Part shown: positions 61,901-64,000 of the stretch, one piece after another
Numbering within the stretch: the stretch's first letter is position 1
How the letters are laid out: every line of letters starts with the position of its first letter
Source: JBAZOO01 sp041648735
GTDB lineage: Bacteria; Verrucomicrobiota; Lentisphaeria; Oligosphaerales; CAITYL01
DNA: 64,000 bases
NCBI GenBank assembly: GCA_041648735.1
Contig: JBAZOO010000006.1
Span: 1 to 64,000, forward strand
Direction: 5' to 3'
Program-made: the position numbers and the translations under genes
Notes under the pieces: model-generated
What the model was told of the DNA's origin: nothing
The model's input: the letters and a program-made list of their open reading frames with translations, nothing else
Databases searched by the model: none

Positions 61901-62409
61901 GGGATGCCATTGACGAAACAGACGATGTCCGGCCGCCGCGTCTCCCGGCTGCCCGTCCGCTCCACTTCGAATTCCGAGGTGACATGGAAGACATTGTTCC
62001 GCGGGTTCGCCCAGTCGATGTAGCGCAGCGTGAACCCCTTGGTCTCACCGCCGATGGCCTGGTCCAGGCTCTTGCCCAAGGTCAGCAGGTCATACACCTT
62101 CTCGCTGGTCCGCACCAGTCCGTCAAACGGCACCTCCCGCAGCGCCTCGATCGCCTTGGCGATATTCTCGTCCGAGAACGGCGCCGACTGTCCCTTGAAC
62201 GAGACCGAGTTCAGGCGTTTCAACTGCCGGGCCAGCACATTCTCCAGCAGCACATACCGCAGCTTCGTCCGCCGTTCCGCATATATTTCTTCCGGGCTCA
62301 GGTACGCATACCCAAGCTGCTGCAACAGCCGCACCGCCGGGATCTGGCTGATGTGCGATTCCTGGAAGCTCGGTGCCACCCCGTTATTTTTTGCCCGCAT
62401 GTCACTCAT
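58972..62409 (-). CDS. hsdR: Type I restriction enzyme HsdR (R subunit) with in-frame repeat insertion
   Basis: A 1145-residue translocase/nuclease subunit. The N-terminal PD-(D/E)xK nuclease is ETRRPDIVCFVNGIPFVVIE with CKRPEEK. Walker A is IWQTQGSGKSLVMVLLGKAL; Walker B and motif III are FVLVDESHRSQYGEAN and CFIGFTGTPLMK. Motif IV-VI strands include VVISGPQEIEGEDGVSVIKE, ITIVDKLL-like IIVVDKLLTGFDAPRN and QAIARVNRLHPGKDFGYIID. Residues about 433-487 are a 55-residue insertion encoded by a palindromic repeat and absent from normal HsdR, which is about 1050-1090 long. ATG 62409 directly follows the stop of the four-helix-bundle gene. hsdM and hsdS are not in the window; they would lie further right if present. 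Confidence 0.92.
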   Translation of the reverse strand: MSDMRAKNNGVAPSFQESHISQIPAVRLLQQLGYAYLSPEEIYAERRTKLRYVLLENVLARQLKRLNSVSFKGQSAPFSDENIAKAIEALREVPFDGLVRTSEKVYDLLTLGKSLDQAIGGETKGFTLRYIDWANPRNNVFHVTSEFEVERTGSRETRRPDIVCFVNGIPFVVIECKRPEEKHSLEQAVKQSIRNWQGDEIPQLFLYSQLVLALNKNEGSYATTGTPVKFWAKWREMRDVDAEVRAAINGPVRREEHEKLFKGAFAYAKQAVEEQAVLEREPTEQDRLIWALCRPERLIELARQFVLYDEGGAVKKVARYQQYFAIRKTLERVRQRDTAGRRKGGVIWQTQGSGKSLVMVLLGKALALDEQIKNPRIVIVTDRIDLDEQIWKTFHQCGKEPRMARTGKHLLELLQDDRVAVITTVLDKFRAAANLECGASAPLSFASLGSRSFGLSGSQGSGRLGGLRKSGAELPHSTPDDATPHAIPEGAGAAFLADNIFVLVDESHRSQYGEANIRMRKALPNACFIGFTGTPLMKAEKNTARSFGGFIEPAYTIRDAVADAAVVPLLYEGRHVMQNVNQKAVDLMFEGMCQELTPEQRADLKRKFASRNELNRLESRLYLIAWDVSRHFSTQWAGTGFKGQLTASGKKEALILKRFLDGFGKVSSEVVISGPQEIEGEDGVSVIKEESVEKFWNAMMEKYGSEKEYNRQIIGGFKNADTPEIIIVVDKLLTGFDAPRNVVLYIARSLKEHTLLQAIARVNRLHPGKDFGYIIDYYGVVTQLHEALELYSALEGKFDQEDLDGTLTDVMEELKRLPKLHDALWDLFREITNKKDEEAFELALEKPERREEFYTKLSKFCRALKMGLSSIHWVSATPAATLERYKRDAVFFQKLRASVKIRYAEEIDYWEYEAQIQKMLATYVQADEVIQVVDPVNIFERSAFEKEVEKARSPRAQADIIANRTKKTITEKMEEDPFFYRKFSLLLEQTIAEYKEQRITEAQYLAKVKEIMESVRDRRKANLPYSLDGNEFAQAIYGAVSEQFSPAGGWEVHDNSEPYGSKVVPGEAGLDQIRAEMSLRMEEIIRNEAIVNWRDNPDAQNRMRNQMDDFLFQLQRTRGIMLSLEQMDSLIEACLSIARNRPDDV
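60949..61108. repeat. Nested palindromic repeat element, copy B (inside hsdR, in frame)
   Basis: On the plus strand GGAGTGCGGCAACTCGGCGC opens and GGTGCCGAGGCGCCGCACTC closes the element, with inner hairpins GGCCGCCGAGGCGGCC and GCGAGCCGAGGCTCGC. A partial leading arm (GCGTGCGGCGTAGCGTCATC) matches the one in copy A. It is about 155 bp, keeps the hsdR frame open, and encodes a low-complexity Ala/Ser/Gly/Leu-rich peptide (ECGASAPLSFASLGSRSFGL). Confidence 0.88.
62291..62373 (-). repeat. Direct repeat flanking the four-helix-bundle gene, copy at hsdR start
   Basis: About 83 bases within the hsdR 5' end match 63342-63424 with roughly eight substitutions at an offset of 1051 bp. They encode SFQESHISQIPAVRLLQQLG. 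Confidence 0.85.
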
Positions 62410-63063
62410 TTATCCACCCACAGTCCGTCCGTGTTTGTCCGTGTTTGTCCGTGTTTGTCCGTGAGTCCGTGAGTCCGTGCCCCCCGCCCCCTGCTCCCGC
62501 GCCGCCTTCCGCAGCCGATACAACCGTTCCGTGATACCGCCCTCTGCCAAAAACTTCTTCTCCAGTGCGGCCAACTGCTTCCGGGTCAGGTAAAGCGCAA
62601 GATTCAACAACGACAGCGCCCCGTTCGCCACGATCTGATCCGGCGGACAACTCTTGGCCGAAGCCTCCCAGACACTCTTGACCCACCCCCGGAACTCCTC
62701 CAGCGACTTCACTTGCCTACCCTTCAAATCCAGCAAGGCCGGATGCTGCGGGAGCCACTCCTCCAGCCGCTTCCTTTGGAGATATTTCCGATAGTCCTTG
62801 GCCAGTTCATCCAGGCAGCCAATGGCGATCCCGGTGAGCTTGATTTCGCTCTTCTTGGAAATGCCGGAATCAACTGAACCTTCCGCAATATTCTGAAAAC
62901 CGGAACGGCCCGACTGAACCATCTGGTCGTTCGTGCGATCCGCGACCGGAACATACTTCTCGCAGAACCGCACCGTGATGTCAAAGACCAACTCCGCCAT
63001 CTGGTACGAGAGCAGATGCTTGTATCCGCCATGCCTCGGCAAAAGGCTGTCATTTTCGTTCAT
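62410..63063 (-). CDS. Four-helix-bundle (S23-like) protein
   Basis: A 217-residue all-helical protein. LLSYQMAELVFDITVRFCEK, DRTNDQMVQSGRSGFQNIAE and GSVDSGISKKSEIKLTGIAI are the hallmarks of the four-helix-bundle group related to proteins in 23S rRNA intervening sequences; ALNLALYLTRKQLAALEK-like helices follow. The tail (TDSRTHGQTRTNTDKHGRTV) is encoded by 10-bp tandem repeats and not conserved. The stop TAA is immediately followed by the hsdR ATG, so it is in the hsdR transcript. Function is unknown; such genes are often inserted in type I R-M operons. Confidence 0.85.
   Translation of the reverse strand: MNENDSLLPRHGGYKHLLSYQMAELVFDITVRFCEKYVPVADRTNDQMVQSGRSGFQNIAEGSVDSGISKKSEIKLTGIAIGCLDELAKDYRKYLQRKRLEEWLPQHPALLDLKGRQVKSLEEFRGWVKSVWEASAKSCPPDQIVANGALSLLNLALYLTRKQLAALEKKFLAEGGITERLYRLRKAAREQGAGGTDSRTHGQTRTNTDKHGRTVGG
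62424..62482. repeat. 10-bp tandem repeat, coding tail of the four-helix-bundle gene
   Basis: GTCCGTGTTT is repeated three times, then GTCCGTGA-type units follow. The period of 10 shifts frame each copy but the reading frame stays open. It resembles the array at 63188-63276 on the other side of the gene. Confidence 0.8.
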
Positions 63064-63187
63064 CTGGGCCGTCCCCCTTTTGTTCCGCGCGGGTCACGGA
63101 CCGACACGGACACCGACACGGACGGCAGCGCAGGCAAATGTTCCATCGCCCCACGCCCCGCGTTCTTTCCCTTGTCCTTGCGCCGCC

Positions 63188-63280
63188 CTCCGTCCGTGCT
63201 TGTCCGTGCTTGTCCGTGTAGGTCCGTGTAGGTCCGTGTAGGTCCGTGTAGGTCCGTGTAGGTCCGTGCAGATCCGTGTC
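63188..63280. repeat. 10-bp tandem repeat array upstream of the four-helix-bundle gene
   Basis: About nine units of the type GTCCGTGTAG/GTCCGTGCTT. A related tract, GGACCGACACGGACACCGAC, lies at about 63098-63123. On the minus strand it is translated YTDLHGPTRT repeatedly. Non-coding or accidentally coding. Confidence 0.8.
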
Positions 63281-63433
63281 CTCCCGCACCCTCCCCCGCG
63301 CCCCTGCCGGCCACGCCCGGCACAATAGACACAGACGCCCCTCCGGGCTCAGGCACGCATACCCAAGCTGCTGCAGCAGCCGCGCCGCCGGGATCTGGCT
63401 GATAGGCGATTCCTGGAAGGATGGGGTGGTCAT
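63281..63433 (-). pseudogene. Truncated duplicate of the hsdR 5' end
   Basis: From an ATG at 63433 the minus strand reads MTTPSFQESPISQIPAARLL and QQLGYACLSPE, a near copy of the hsdR N-terminus, then diverges at the point where intact hsdR continues EEIYAERRTKLRY. Homology ends at about 63342; beyond it only spacer and tandem repeats follow. It is upstream of the four-helix-bundle gene and marks the other boundary of a duplication. Confidence 0.8.
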
Positions 63434-63493
63434 TGCGATTGCAGCTCCGTGGTGCAACATCTCATATTCACACAACTACCCGTCGCGTTAACT

Positions 63494-63988
63494 TTATTGC
63501 TTTGTATCGCACAGGGCTTCCCGCACGGAAAAACATTGATCCGCAGCCAGTTGATCCTTAAGCCTCGCCAATACTGGCTGGTGCTCGGCATCCGCAAACC
63601 GCGACAATTTGGCAACCACGGCAGAAGCTGCTTTACGCAATCGGGTCTCGCTGGATCTTGCGGCAAACGACAAGGAATACAAAATAGATCCCACCATGAT
63701 AGGGTCGAGTTCCACCGCTTCAGCACGTGTGATAACGTAGAAAGCCGCTGCCGCAGTAACGGGATTGTCGTCCCTAGTACCAAGGACCACTTTGTCCATT
63801 ACAGTCCTTGTTCTCGACACCCGATGTTGAAGTGCACGAAACGTGAATCGCCGAATTTTAGGGTCGTTGTGTGTCAGGGCATGTTCGAACACCGCGGAAA
63901 GCCGGGGCCCTATTGCACCAGGTTCGGCTTCCTCAAGCATTGCCAAGCAATGAATGGCCGCAGCAATAATGTCTGCTGGCCCCCCCAT
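63494..63988 (-). CDS. HEAT-repeat-like protein, possibly 5'-truncated by the window edge
   Basis: At least 164 residues, GC content clearly below that of the core genes. Helical repeats are visible: AAAIHCLAMLEEAEPGAIGP, VFEHALTHNDPKIRRFTFRA, KAASAVVAKLSRFADAEHQP. The ATG at 63988 has no clear ribosome-binding site and the frame is open to the window end, so it may be the C-terminal part of a longer protein. It sits immediately upstream of the restriction region, so a defence-island or regulatory role is possible. No catalytic motif is seen and function is unknown. Confidence 0.5.
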   Translation of the reverse strand: MGGPADIIAAAIHCLAMLEEAEPGAIGPRLSAVFEHALTHNDPKIRRFTFRALQHRVSRTRTVMDKVVLGTRDDNPVTAAAAFYVITRAEAVELDPIMVGSILYSLSFAARSSETRLRKAASAVVAKLSRFADAEHQPVLARLKDQLAADQCFSVREALCDTKQ

Positions 63989-64000
63989 AGAAATCCTGAA

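Noticed and set aside
63188..63280. Possible CRISPR array
   Set aside because: Units are 10 bp and contiguous, with no spacers of 25-40 bp. These are simple tandem repeats.

Overview
This is a GC-rich bacterial window with tightly packed genes. The gene content points to the PVC superphylum, most likely Lentisphaerota/Verrucomicrobiota. The clues are secreted DUF4838 and DUF5060 glycan-active proteins, a PEP-CTERM LamG protein, a pseudopilin with an H-X9-DG motif, a GntR-type DNA-binding domain fused to a LacI-type sensor, a TIGR03790 protein, and Bat-type von Willebrand proteins. This is inference from gene families; there is no rRNA and no recognisable tRNA in the window.

The layout has three parts. 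(1) 1-12.3 kb is accessory and of lower GC. It holds an IS graveyard (a gapped IS4-type transposase, an apparently complete IS630-family element with a frameshift signal, and two decayed transposases), followed by a leftward cluster for secreted polysaccharide handling: regulator, PEP-CTERM LamG protein, pseudopilin, DUF4838 protein with three CBM-like modules, and a mutarotase-like protein. (2) 12.3-57.8 kb is a high-GC core. It contains glyS-ctp-tsaD, an orphan FAD oxidoreductase, an MBL hydrolase, an unusual Na/Pi cotransporter, a DSP-like phosphatase, folB, cmk-rseP, a 1.5 kaa PQQ-propeller protein, ACT-ABC ATPase-uvrB, a fused Bat operon, an envelope operon (TPR, LptE-like, ispF, TIGR03790), two DUF5060 glycoside hydrolase paralogues, rpe, a PpiD/SurA-like chaperone, mutS2, a MATE relic, fhs and an ftsK relic. 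(3) 57.8-64 kb is a lower-GC defence region read leftward: a HEAT-like protein fragment, a truncated hsdR duplicate, a four-helix-bundle gene, full-length hsdR, and a YgjP/M48-type metallopeptidase.

The most unusual signal is in the restriction region. A roughly 150-bp palindromic repeat made of nested hairpins lies between hsdR and the peptidase gene, and a second copy sits inside hsdR in frame, adding about 50-55 residues just before the DEAD-like VDESH motif. This resembles protein-inserting palindromic elements such as the Rickettsia ones, here in a restriction enzyme. Next to it, a four-helix-bundle gene bordered by 10-bp tandem repeats is flanked by a direct duplication of the hsdR 5' end. 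Other notable points are a transposase fragment present once in long form and once as an internally deleted form joined at an 8-bp direct repeat, and a 522-bp tandem duplication of CBM modules.
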